Assembly (NCBI GenBank): GCA_022432975.1
Contig: CM039502.1
Coordinates: 71,818,573 to 71,882,572 of the forward strand
DNA length: 64,000 bases
Source: Begonia masoniana
Lineage: Eukaryota; Streptophyta; Magnoliopsida; Cucurbitales; Begoniaceae
Direction: 5' to 3'
A program made the position numbers and the translations under genes. This document shows, one piece after another, positions 1-11,290 of this stretch. The stretch's first letter is position 1. Every line of letters begins with the position of its first letter. The notes under the pieces were generated by a model, which was not told where the DNA came from, searched no databases, and worked only from the letters and a program-made list of their open reading frames with translations.

Positions 1-870
1 ACAACTTCACATTCACTAGCAGGTCATCAAATAGTATAACTCACATCATTCATCAATCCTTCAAGTGCAGACAAGCTCATTATCATAAGGTAAACATTAG
101 ACATCTAAAACAACCTAGTACTCCCACGATGTAGAGCTCTATCAGCCGGAAATCTTAATACATTCACTTACCTGGTCTCCTTAGCGATTTGAGCTCCTTT
201 CTCTTCAAACTTCTTCACCTAAAACATTCACATTGCAGTAGTTAAAACAAAATCCTATTAGTCCTAATCACAAGTCGCCCTAGGATCTAATAGCTGAAGT
301 CACTCCCGAATCCCTAGTATAGTACTCTGTGCAGTTAGAAATCCAAAACCCAGAACAGACAGATTCGATTAACGATAACTCAGGGTTGGTTGTTTAGTGT
401 CCAAAAATCGATTCAGAAAGACATTACCACTTCCAGATTTCAAATGTTCTTATTATTAGTCAGCCATTGGGAAAATCCAAAACTCCAATGCCGAGTAGAA
501 AACAGGGCTAATAAACTAATGGATAGCTACATTGCTTAAAGCATACCTCAGGCACAGAGTAGACGAGTAGTGGCAGAGAAAACCGATCGTCGAAGAGAGT
601 ATGCTGAAAGTAGAGAGCAAGAGCTTGCGAGAGAAGAAATCGCCGAAAAGGAAGGTGTCGGCTACAGTGGTTCAAGTGAGGTTTAAAACATTTCCTTTTT
701 CTTTATATTTCGGTCTCAAATCTCCATTATTACAACTTTGCCACTCAACCTAGTTTAAATCCACATGAAATTAATTATTCTTGGTATAAAACTCGAAACC
801 GTGAAGATTAAATAGTTATGACCGTTAATACAGTTAGGAAGTCACCTGGCTGAAGTTGTCGGGTGTTACA
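1..870 (-). mobile_element. 5' part of a long-LTR element, reverse orientation, cut by window start
   Basis: The right edge ends GGGTGTTACA at 870, so read on the minus strand the element begins TGTAACACCC like the other family members in this window. An AGGTAAGT donor-like site (minus strand) lies near 170-180, where the other copies have it. No ORF is present. The boundary with the forward fragment that starts at 871 shows no clear target duplication. The assignment rests on shared ends and the shared internal motif. Confidence 0.6.
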
Positions 871-2092
871 GTTCGAGGAATGATTTAAGTTTATAGAATG
901 ATCTGCTTAATTAAGTCTTCCGCTTCACGTATCCTGAATGAGTCTATGATTTTTTTATTCGTTTAAAGTTTATGCCTATCAAGTTGAAATCTATGAGAGT
1001 CGGGGTATTTTTCTGTTGGTTGAAGTTGCTTGATGATTATCGTGTGTTTACTGCTGAGTGATAGGAGTCGGATGAGTATATCATCCGGCTGACGTCATCG
1101 GCGGATGTCGAATGATAGAAGTTGAACGATTGAGTCTTCCGGCTGACGTCATCGGATGATGTCGAGTGTTTACTCACCGGATGATGTAAGTAAAGTATTT
1201 AGTCGTTTGTTCACCGGATAATGTCTCTTGTCGGATGAGGTAAGTGAGTCACGTGCAATGCACATGTCCACCGAATGATGCCTCTGATGGATGAAGACAT
1301 CATCCGGCTGACGTCATCGGTGGATGGTGAATGATTGTTGATCACCGGGCGATGTAGGTGTTTTCTTTACCGGATGATATAAGTAATGTTTTGTCGTTTA
1401 GTGACCGGACGATGTAGGTGTCTTCTTTACCGGATGATATAAGTAATGTTTTGTCGTTTAGTGACCGGGCGATGTAGGTGTCTTCTTTACCGGATGATAT
1501 AAGTAATGTTTTGTCACAGGCGATGTAGGTGTTTTCTTTACCGGATGATATAAGTAATGTTTTGTCGTTTAGTGACCGGGCGATGTTTTAATTAGACGCG
1601 TGAAACGCCCGTGTCCGTCAGCAGATGTGTAATGTATTTTGTTGCCAGGCGATGCCGCTTGCTGGCGATGTTAAGTAAGTCACGTGTGATGCACATGATG
1701 ACCGGATGATATAGAAATACACTACCGGCGGAAGCGAGCTCTGTGCTTGTCATTTAGCGATCGGCATAAGTGAGTTTTAGGTTTTGTCGTCTAGCAACTG
1801 GTTGATGCCTGCGATTTCAAGCATCTCAAGTGTGATGAGGTCGAGTGTACTGAGGTCTTCTTCCTTCTGCCCGATTACATTATGGATTAAATGCCCGAGT
1901 CTAGTCGCTCTACTCTGTGATGATTTATGCCAATGATCTTATGGGAGTCGGGTCCTTGAAGGGTAGAATTCTGTCAGATATGCAGACGGTTAAAGTTCAA
2001 AAAAAAAACAAACAAAAGGGTACAGAGAGTAATTTAGAGTAAGTGTTCTATGATAGTCATGGTTTGGTCTCGGCCCTACTGGGGTCGTTACA
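871..2092 (+). mobile_element. 3' part of a long-LTR element, forward orientation
   Basis: The fragment ends GGGGTCGTTACA at 2092, directly followed by copia protease sequence on the minus strand, so the element sits inside that copia copy. It carries a tandem repeat (1341-1587) and several scattered copies of a TTTTGTCGTTTAGTGACCGG-like core, which recurs in the elements at 40126 (inverted) and 62170. No coding potential is seen. The 5' half is missing, and the opposite-facing fragment 1-870 abuts it. Confidence 0.6.
1341..1587. repeat. 60-bp tandem repeat, about four units
   Basis: Consecutive units begin GTGACCGG(A/G)CGATGTAGGT and run exactly 60 bp (for example 1401-1460 and 1461-1520). 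The third full unit is shortened around 1515. Looser relatives of the motif extend from about 1070 to 1760. The array lies inside a long-LTR fragment and is not coding. Confidence 0.85.
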
Positions 2093-2938
2093 GATAGCTT
2101 CAACTTCAACTAATTTGCCATCACCCACAAAGATGAATCTTTCAGCATCATTCGGCTTTCGGCAATTCAGACAACCCTGCATAGACATACTAATGTGAGT
2201 GGTAGCACCCGAATCTAACCACAATGTATGTCTAGATACACAAACCAAATTAACTTCAGAACAAACAAGGTTGAAAAGTGTACCAACAGCTTCTTTCTTC
2301 ATTTTATTTCCTTTATCTTTGAAAGATGATGCCAAATGAGCACTTTATGTCCGATCATGCTTAATCCTCTCTTCCTCTTGGACACAATGAGATATTAATT
2401 CATTAAGTGTCCACTTATCCTTCTGGCAGTTATAACTAATCTTAAACTGCCCAAACTGAGGAGGAAGAGAAATTAAGACTAAGTGAACAAGCATGTCTTC
2501 TGACAACTCTAACTTAAGTTCTTTAAGTCTTGAAGCAAGATGAGACATTTCCATTATGTACACCCTGATATTTCCCTTTCCATTATACTTGAGTGAGAAA
2601 AGTTTAGCTAAAAGCGTGCTTGTCTCAGTCTTCTCGTTTTTCTCAAAACGTTTCTCAAGTTCTTCAAGGAATGTTTTGGCATTAGTGTCTTCCGACATAT
2701 TGCCGTGAAATGCTTCTGGAATGACGCGCTTCATGATCATTTGACTTACACGATTCGAACGCTCCCACTTTTCCAGCTCCCTTTTATCATCAAGAGTACT
2801 TGATGCTGAAAGAGGTGGGAAGCGTGCGACCCTAAGTGCAATGTCAAGATCCATGCATCCGAGAACAATCATAACGTTCTCTTTCTAGACTTTATAGTTG
2901 GTCCCGTTAAGCATAGGAACTGCATTAACGTTACCCAT
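2093..2938 (-). pseudogene. copia gag-protease polyprotein remnant
   Basis: The ATG at 2938 opens a UBN2/copia-type gag protein. A TAG stop (2885-2887) follows about 16 codons later where the frame otherwise continues. The long gag frame then runs to a TAA near 2345, after a C-terminal KHDR motif. The same frame continues through a lysine-rich linker into the aspartic protease, recognised by WLDSGATTHIS (about 2200-2230). The CCHC zinc knuckle normally found between linker and protease is absent, which suggests an internal deletion. The reading is cut at 2093, inside the segment after the protease motif, by an inserted LTR. In life gag would package the RNA and the protease would process the polyprotein; this copy cannot. 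Confidence 0.85.
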
Positions 2939-3599
2939 TATACTTGAGATGTTAACTATAACAACAGAGAAAATGAAACAACATTAACTCACCAATTAAT
3001 ATGCATATACATGACAATGATATAACTCAAAATGTAGTGCATCCATCAACAAGAAACCGGCACAACATTAACACTTAGTCTTTTGACTAAAAGTGTTAAC
3101 TTGTAATTGGTAACTTGGTCCAGTATATAAACATTGACAATAAGACCTGTCAAACAATGAACTCATCGTTGGACAAGTTCAATGTTCACATGGCAGCCTA
3201 ATAATTGTCACATGTTTTTAATACTGCTAACAAGCCATGCAACTGTACAAACATCAACCTTCCTTTGGGCCGATCGAAATTCATACAATGCATGTCTCAT
3301 GCCCAACATATAAAAATAGGATAATTAAAGCAAGAGAGGCTAAGCTTATAGCATGTTACCCAACCATCCTATTTTACAATGTAAGACTTCATAAAATTGC
3401 ACCAAAAAAGAGTTAAGAAAATTCATATACAATACATATTCAATGGATAGGCAACCATATTAGTCAATCAGTAAACCAAATGATCAACCAACTTAAAATG
3501 GAATGTTCAAATCGGCCAAAACTAGGCAAAAACAGGGCGAAATGGGGCGAACCAAGCCCTAAATTATCTAGAAACAGTCATTAAAAAGACCCAAAATAG

Positions 3600-3900
3600 C
3601 CGAACCAAAGTGAACCAGAGCCAATTTAACCAAATGGATTAGTCTTTTTTTTTTGTCGGACCGGACCAGACCGAACCGGACCGAACCGAACTGAATCGGA
3701 CTGAACCGAATTGAACCAAACCGAACCGAACCAGACTGAACCGATCCAACCGGTCTGGGTTGAACCAACCAAGGAACCAGTTCGAACCATAACCGAACTG
3801 AGTTGGTTTGGTCCGAGTGGGTCCGATCCCAAATGGTTTGGCCCGATTTGGACCAAACCTAACCCAATCAGACCGAATCGGCCCAAACCACCGGAGAGGG
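3600..3900. repeat. degenerate ACCGAACCGG-type low-complexity tract
   Basis: The tract is made of short imperfect units of ACCGAACCGG/GAACCGAACC, densest at 3655-3760. ORFs on both strands here are by-products of the short period. It lies in the leader of the minus-strand copia element. Confidence 0.8.
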
Positions 3901-4174
3901 GCTGCGAACCAGCAATGAAAATCGCCGGAATCTCATCGATTCCGGCGAATTTTCACCCCAAAATTGTCTGATTTATCAAAATAATGATAGATCGGACAAT
4001 AAACCTTAACGTGTATCAACAAAAACTAATTTTAAGGCATCAAAACATGCATTCTAGCGGAATTAGATGCAAAAATATAGCCTTAAAAAATAATTCCGAA
4101 AATTAAAAAAAAATTGATGCTTTTTCGAATTTCAAGCAAAAAAAAAGTAGATTACTTGTAGTCTAACGTAACCG

Positions 4175-4186
4175 GCTCTGATACCA
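4175..4186 (-). other. copia primer-binding site (initiator tRNA-Met)
   Basis: Minus-strand TGGTATCAGAGC lies two bases downstream of the LTR end, the standard position for a plant copia minus-strand primer site. Confidence 0.85.
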
Positions 4187-4188
4187 AT

Positions 4189-4695
4189 TGTTGGATTCAA
4201 TAAAAAATAACCAGAGTAATTGAATCTAGAATAAATTCCATAATCTGAAAAGAGCGAGAGCCCAGTTCTTGAATCGAATACGTTATAAATTACAAGTAAA
4301 TCGTTAAAACAAAAAGGCCATACCCGGATCCATTGTTTGAATGCAAAATACCGTAGAACGGGTACGTAGATATTCCGATTCGATAATTGTCCTCTCTAAT
4401 GTCTCTCTAGAATGATGAGGTTCTAAAAGGCAAAGGGTTCAATTATGAATTGGGGACCATAACCCTATATTAAACCTAATTGGGTAATTTACCAGTTTGA
4501 CCATCACAAATTGATAAATTACTCTTGGTGTCTCTACATATAATATAACCATAGTATATTTAATATACTCCAAAGTCCATTGAAACTATATTAAATCACT
4601 TTAATATGGACTTAAACTTGATTATAACATAATGTATAATTTATAGTTTAACAATTTAGATCCAACTAGAATTATAAATCCTTATAATTCTAACA
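4189..4695 (-). mobile_element. copia 5' LTR (507 bp)
   Basis: On the plus strand it starts TGTTGGATTC and ends TTCTAACA, so it has the TG...CA termini of an LTR on either reading. The primer-binding site follows directly on the minus strand. The adjacent bases CGATG (4696-4700) would be one half of the target duplication, but the other side is outside the window. Confidence 0.8.
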
Positions 4696-4700
4696 CGATG

Positions 4701-5821
4701 AGTTTGACGAATATGTGTTTTAAATTTTTCTCATATTCTTTTTAGTAATTACTATAAATTTATACTTATTTTGAAACTTATATTTTGCAGATTTTACATC
4801 ATCAGATGGAGATAACGAACCAATTAAAATTAGCGAATAGTGAGAACATCTAATTTCGTTAGTGTATATTTGATTGTTTTCTACCTCATTTTTTATGTAA
4901 TTAATTACATTTTTATTAGTTTAATTGAAAGTGATCTGAAAGGACCATAACCATCTTGTAAACTTTTTCTTCCATTCCGGTGGTAGGTCGCTTTAAATTC
5001 CTGGTAATATTTACTAAGAAATAAGAGGTGAGAGTAAAAAGTGGATCTCGCTCGTCCCCATGGCCCGTATATGGCATTTGCTAGTAAGGAGAGTAAATAA
5101 ATTCTGATGGGGTTCACCAAAATTATTTCTCTTTTTCCTATAATCCTTGTTTCCATTCCCCCTATTCATTAAGTTGATATCAATTAAGTAGCTGCTTGAA
5201 CTTTTTGCAGTACGCTTTCAATGTATTCTCTCACCATGCATCGAACCATCGGTTCTTTCAAATAGGTACAATTAAATTAATTTACTGTCGTTCAATTAAA
5301 TTTCTATCTATTTTTTATATCTACTTGCACAATTAAATTAAGTAATTAATTTTTTTTTTTAATTTATAATTTTATATTAAAAAATATTTTTTAATATAAA
5401 AATCGGAATCGAACCAGAACCGAAACAGAAATTCTAGTCCGATTCTTAAAAAAATTTTTTTTTTTTTGTTTTTTTTTTTTTTTTTTTTTGTTTTTTTTTT
5501 TTTGTTTTTTTTTTTTTTTTTTTGTTTTTTTTTTTTTTTGTTTTTTTTTTTTTGTTTTTTTTTTTTTTTTTTTTTTTTTTTGTTTTTTTTTTTTTTTTTT
5601 TTTTTTTTTGTTTTTTTTTTTTTTTGTTTTTTTTTTTTTTTGTTTTTTTTTTGTTTTTTTTTTTTTTTTGTTTTTTTTTTGTTTTTTTTTTTTTGTTTTT
5701 TTTTTTTTTTTTGTTTTTTTTTTTTTTTTTTTTGTTTTTTTTTTTTTTTTTTTTTGTTTTTTTTTTTTTGTTTTTTTTTTTTTGTTTTTTTTTTGTTTTT
5801 TTTTTTTTTGTTTTTTTTTTT

Positions 5822-5852
<31 letters not shown>

Positions 5853-5867
5853 TTGTTTTTTTTTTTT

Positions 5868-5929
<62 letters not shown>

Positions 5930-7800
5930 TTGTTTTTTTTTTTTTTTTTTTGTTAAAAATTGATGATACTGGTCCTAAAAATTAAAAACTAAATATTATT
6001 AGTCTGGTCTTAATTTTTCTCAAAAATGAAACAGACCGGACCTCGTACACTCGTAAAAGGAGATACCAAATTGACATTTTAATTTATGCAACACCTACCA
6101 CCATCTTTTTAACCAGGACGACTACGTTATAATGTGTCGAGAACCTGACACGTCATTTGTAGATATTTCACCTCGTGTTTTGCTATTTCTTTCCAGGTTG
6201 TAATTGTCTGGAACCGTAACAGTTTTCGGAATCAGATTTGGTCGGCTACTCAAATGCATTTCAAATACCCTAATTACTTTAATCAGAGACTACCAACACT
6301 TGGAGATAATTAAGAAACCATTAATGCACATTATTTTACATAGACGTGACAATAAATAACATTTTACACGTTAAAATGTCACGTACAAATCTTGGTGTGG
6401 CTCAGAATTGAGCTCCAGGAAGCAAGTCATATTCCACTTGGACGGTGCCGTTTTGTAGGGTAATGCCGACCATGTATCAGATTTCTGCACAACGGTGCCT
6501 TTCGAGAATCTCTCACATTTTTTGTATTGTTTTTTTTTTTTTTTTGTTTTTTTTTTGTGGAAATCGACAATTCTCAATCGTTCTGATATGTAATTCAATA
6601 TATCAAGTGTTTGATTTGAACTCCTTTGCAATAATGATTATTCAAAACTGGTGTACACATCTTTTCTACTATTCGCACAATTATTTCAATTAATTTGGCA
6701 TTATACACCAATTTACCCTAATTAATTTCTTTTAAACTACTGGGTTGCTAGTAAAAAAGAAAAAGGAAATATATTAGGGTTCCTATAAGCTTTTTTATTC
6801 GGTACACAGTCATGGCGTAACGCTTGATATAAGTTTTTTTTCTGGATATTTTGAAGTTTTGTGACATGTGACAACGTATTCATACAATCACGTAAGAGTA
6901 AACATTATATTTATAAATATTGTTTAACTAGGCAGAAAGAAATTTTCTCTCAATCTTTCTTGGACATTTTAATTTAAAAATTTAAGGTAGGTCTCCATAA
7001 GAGAAGATCATCAAGACTTCTTTTGTTTTGTTCGAGTCTAGAGTAGACTCGTGTAATTTGGTATGATAGTTTTGATGTATAGTTGAAGCTAGATATTATT
7101 GTTTGATATCAAAATCTCAAGATCATTGAAAAAGATAGAACGTGCGGTATTGACCGACCAACATAAATGAATTCACAAAATAACATATAACTTCCCAGGT
7201 ATACGTATCGTTAATGGATGATACAATTTATTTATATATAATTATGAAATGACAATTTAGTCAATAAATTAAAAAAAAAAATGTATAATAAAAATGAAAT
7301 TGAAGTGGAAATACTGGGAAATAGGAAACGACAGTGATGAAGTGGAAAGTAATAGACCGACGGGGCATGTCACGTGGTGGAGGTCGGGGACCACGGAAGG
7401 ACAAGTGGAGTGGGGTACACCTGCCCAATTCTGGTTGGCTAACTTATTGCCCAATCAGATTGACAGCCTGCTCTTCTAACGTGCTTTCTTTTCATCCGTT
7501 CCTGTCACGTCCCACAAATAAATTCTGGAGCCTTCAATTATTTCCATCGCTACGATTATATTAACACGTGACTTTAGTAATCTAATTATGCTTCAAAACT
7601 TGTTAACCCATAATAATTTCACTCCAGTCACTAACTGTGTTTAATCAGACAAAACCATCTTCCAAACGTCATCGTATTAGTGTCAGGAGGGAGTGACTGG
7701 ACTGCATACCGCCATATCGCATAGCTGACTGGATAGTGACGTGGCGGATAGCGTCCGTTAGACTCTAGTAAAAGCCGCTCTCCTTCTGATTGTCATTACT
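4701..7800. other. AT-rich intergenic region, no gene seen
   Basis: No open frame here shows recognisable protein content. The main structures are a 500-bp T/G tract at 5455-5954, a shorter T run near 6525-6557, and a CACGTGG G-box-like site near 7370 that may belong to the aquaporin promoter region. Confidence 0.7.
5455..5954. repeat. 500-bp poly-T tract with interspersed single Gs
   Basis: The tract is almost only T, with isolated G residues every roughly 9-30 bases. Its three forward frames translate to Phe with scattered Cys, Leu and Val and are not genes. It is flanked on the left by CGGAATCGAACCAG-like low-complexity sequence. It may be a decayed homopolymer expansion or partly an assembly artefact. 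Confidence 0.9.
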
Positions 7801-8016
7801 TTATATATTTTAAATTCGTTCTTAGCCAATCCCCTTCATTCTTCAAAGTAACCGGTAACTGGTTAAGCCGGTGGAGTGGGTCCTGCCTCAGTTAATATAA
7901 GTGAAGTACTCAAGAGAGCGGTAGAACAGTCCTAAGCTACCTGGGTTGCATGTTGCAACGCCTGCTCCTTCATCTCTAGCTAATCTCTGCTGTTGGGTCT
8001 TGATCCGACAGACGCC
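7801..8016 (+). promoter_or_regulatory. putative core promoter and 5' leader of the aquaporin gene
   Basis: Two TATA-like boxes precede the ATG: TTTATATATTTT near 7800-7811 and TTAATATAAG near 7890-7900. The second would place transcription start about 90 bases before the ATG at 8017. I cannot tell which is used. Confidence 0.4.
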
Positions 8017-8926
8017 ATGCCTTTCCGCAGTTTCGCTTTAGGTACGCAGCAGGAGTTCGTCCGACCGGAGCTATGGAAGTGCGGCGTGGCGGAGTTTATC
8101 TCCACGTTGATCTTCGTCTTCGCCGGCCAGGGATCGGGAATGGCGTTTGCCAAGATAACGAGTAATGGCGCAACCACTGAAGCCTCAATAATCGCCGCCT
8201 CTCTCGCCCACGGTTTCGGTCTCTTCATTGGTGTCGCCGTCAGCTTTAACATCTCCGGGGGGCATGTTAATCCTGCAGTCACCTTTGGTGCATTCGTTGG
8301 CGGAAACGTTTCTCTCCTCCGCCTCATTGTTTACTGGATCGGTCAGCTTCTCGGCTCTGTCGCTGCATGTGGTCTTCTTAAATTCACCACCCACGGCATG
8401 GTGAGTTCACCGTCGTATAATAAATTTCAATCTTTCTACTAATTCTTCTCCCCAAACTTCTATGAAAAACATCCTATTTACACTAATGTATTGCTAAATT
8501 CATCACTTTTCAAAATATTTCTTTTTTTAAAGACGTTAACTTGAAATTCATTCGCAGGTTACGACACCCTTTTTGTTCTCCTCTGATATTACAGTCTGGA
8601 ACGCATTCGTTTTCGAGATCGTCATGACTTTCGGTCTGGTCTATACGGTCTATGCCACAGCAATTGATCCAAACAAAGGAACTTTAAAGACAATTGCGCC
8701 TATCGCTATCGGCTTAGTCGTTGGCGCTAATGTTCTGGCCGGTGGAGTCTTCGAGGGGGCGTCGATGAACCCGGCCGTCTCATTTGGACCCGCTTTGGTA
8801 AGCTGGAGCTGGGACCACCAATGGGTCTACTGGGCCGGACCCCTCATCGGCGGCGGCATCGCCGGCCTTGTTTTCGAGGGTTTTTTCATCAAGCAGACCC
8901 ACGATCCTCTCCCTCAGGAATTCTGA
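8017..8926 (+). CDS. Tonoplast intrinsic protein, TIP1-type aquaporin
   Basis: This is a membrane channel for water and small neutral solutes in the vacuolar membrane. Exon 1 is 8017-8400 and exon 2 is 8558-8926, with a GTGAGT...CGCAG phase-0 intron of 157 bp. The product is 250 aa, normal for TIPs. The first NPA box lies in [12 protein letters not shown] at the end of exon 1's second third; the second lies in [11 protein letters not shown] in exon 2. The selectivity-filter positions read as His (helix 2, LAHGFG), Ile (helix 5), Ala just before the second NPA, and Val just after it, which is the TIP1 pattern. The [11 protein letters not shown] and [12 protein letters not shown] (here QWVYWAGP) segments also match TIP1. 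The ATG at 8017 begins MPFRSFALG, like family N-termini; an upstream in-frame TTG is not needed. The reading frame is intact. The exact subgroup (TIP1;3-like is my guess, from GQGSGMA and the C-terminus) needs a tree. Confidence 0.95.
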
Positions 8927-11290
8927 GTCAACGGAAAAACAACGCACGTTGCATGTGTTTAATCACCGGCTCAGACATTCTCTACTCTACTCAATTTATA
9001 TCTGACGGTTTTCTCGTTCTCTTTCCCTTTGTTGTCTTGTTCGTCGCTTGTTTCCACCCCTGGGATTATAATCTATTTGATAACTGTAGAAAACCAGGGT
9101 TTGATTCAGTTATTGGTGTATTCTTCTCCGGTTGTATTATTCCTCATTCCCATTTTCAGAGTCATTTACCTTTCTGTTCTTCATATTTAAACTTTCTGGT
9201 TTTTCATTTCCTTCTATATTTATTTAACAATCACCGATAAAAATAACTCTCGCCTAAAATAGCTTTACGTTTCTTCCTCGTACTGCTGTAAATCGCTACT
9301 CACACTCAAAGCCCGAAGACCCAACTGGAAGTTTTGGATTCTGTCGGCTTGAATTTTCCGGTGAGTTGAAGAAAAATGTCAAGACAACCACGCAATTTAC
9401 GTGGACTTACTGGTCTGAAGTGACTGATTTTTGATCACGAGACTGTCGATCGTGGATCTAAATCAGGAGAGATGAACAAGGCAAACGTGAAATTTCTAGA
9501 CAGCCTTTTTGATGGCAACATCTAGCTTTAGAGACGTGGACCCTACCTCTGTCTGTTCCTGCCTTTTTCAGCTCGCTTTCAGATTGAAATTGAGACTGCC
9601 CATGTGCAAACATTACATCTAGCTTTTCCCCTCCCATTTCTCATGGATTACACTGACACAAATTTCCGAGAAGACGATAATGGAGTATTTGCAGAAAAAA
9701 AAAAAAAAAAAAGAGGCAATATACAATGAAAGGCATTTAGAAACAGCCAAAAAGGTTATAGATTAAAGCGATCCATGATTACCAAAAGCAACAAGGCATG
9801 TACTTTTCGTTTTAGTTTGGAATATTATTTTAAGGGCTTCTGCCACTACCTGGGCCTGACCTATTAGAAACATTGAGTAGAACAACTAAGTTTCCAAACT
9901 TCATCGTCCAATTCAAAGCGTAGTTTACATTATAAATTTTCTTGTGAAAATCAGACTATTCGCATATCTCAAACATACCATGTCATAGGCATAACAGAAA
10001 TACATAAGGGCGATACTCATGCAATCGTAACAACCACGATGACTCTAATCAGATTTAAAATTTTACACTCAGGGACACGATTTTCAGTTGTCTTGCTACT
10101 TAATTAACAACAAATAAATATATTCTCTAACATCGAATGTGTGACAGTCTGCTATGTGAAAGAAAGGACAACTCAAAATTCTATTGATTGTGAGAGTACA
10201 CTCATAATAGTAGAGTGATATAATTTCACATCGCTTTGAAGAGTGAAAATTGAGTGATATAACAGTGCATTTTGGGCAAACCCAAAGAATATGTGAGTGC
10301 TCCGGCCCAAAACGGACAATATTATACTTACTGGAAGCATTGGAGGACTCCACAGAATGTATGTAATAAAAATACGACCAATAAATTAAATGTACATACT
10401 CAAATTAAAATATATTTAGTGAAAAATACATAAATAATACATGAACTCGACAAGTCACGAGAATAGACACGTCACTTAAAACGAGAACACGTCTCAAAAT
10501 ATTATATTAGTGTAAAATGCAAAATTCCCGTGCTTGAAAATATGTCTACCTACAATACCAACTAGGAAAGCCCAATAACTCGAGGAATACAAAATTATAA
10601 GTCTCATAAAATAATTATAATATTATTACAAAATCAGATTTGAAATTTCATACTAACTTTATTAATATAAAATGAGTAGATTTCAAAGCTCGATATCTTA
10701 TCTAATTCTTCGTGCGATGAAAACTGTGTTTGGGTCCAGTTACAGCGCCATTCCAGTACGATGGTTGGGTAAGCGTGCTTCCAAACAGATTGTATTTTTC
10801 TTGTGTGGTTGGTATTGTGATGGGCACTTCCCATGGAGAGTGACAGCTTCTGCGAGCTCCATGTGAATTTCACAGTTGGGTGCTCTGAACTGTTGGAACG
10901 GTAGGTCAAATATTATTGTTCTTTCTTTTGCCTTATAGCGCTTCGTTTCTCCTACAAATATCAATTTTCTTAATAGATTTTATTTGATTTTTAACAACTT
11001 ATTACTACTCTGGTTCATTTTTTAAACAAGTTGTAAAAACTAACACGTGAGAGCTCACGTCAAATCTAAAATTTGATTGTTCACCAAGCAATTTTCGAAG
11101 CACGTTGAATCTTAATCTCTACTGGCATCAATTTGTTCTTCATCGTAGATGAGAAAGGTGGGTTCTATAGAATACTTCCACCAAAGAAGTTCTACGAGAT
11201 TTTGTTCTAAGAAAAAATGTTTACTAAGAATAAAATAATTGTAGAATGAAATATGGAAGAGATACAGAAGGGTACGATGAGAGTGAGTTT
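8927..11290. other. intergenic region, no gene seen
   Basis: The first few hundred bases are probably the aquaporin 3' UTR. The rest is AT-rich sequence with an A run at about 9696-9713. The ORFs at 10634-10964 overlap each other on both strands without recognisable content. Confidence 0.6.

Larger units (their letters stand above)
2093..4695 (-). mobile_element. Ty1/copia retrotransposon, 5' half (LTR, PBS, gag, protease)
   Basis: Read on the minus strand the order is: 5' LTR (4695-4189), a primer-binding site complementary to initiator tRNA-Met (4186-4175), an untranslated leader, gag, then protease. The sequence stops at 2093 where a long-LTR element interrupts it, so integrase, RT and RNase H are not in this window. 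The leader contains a low-complexity ACCGAACCGG tract (about 3650-3890). The element is dead: it has in-frame stops and a missing zinc knuckle. Confidence 0.85.

Noticed and set aside
3568..3971. Gly/Phe/Arg-rich ORFs on both strands
   Set aside because: Translation of the ACCGAACCGG low-complexity tract.
5466..5985. Three long Phe-rich ORFs on the plus strand
   Set aside because: Pure by-products of the T/G tract; the same composition is open in every forward frame.
7980..8394. Antisense ORFs over the aquaporin
   Set aside because: Shadows of a well-supported TIP coding exon on the plus strand.
10634..10964. Small overlapping ORFs on both strands
   Set aside because: No recognisable protein content, no splice support, and AT-rich surroundings.
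11041..11066. Possible palindrome around ACGTGAGAGCTCACGT
   Set aside because: Its reverse complement differs in the centre, so it is only a short imperfect inverted repeat.
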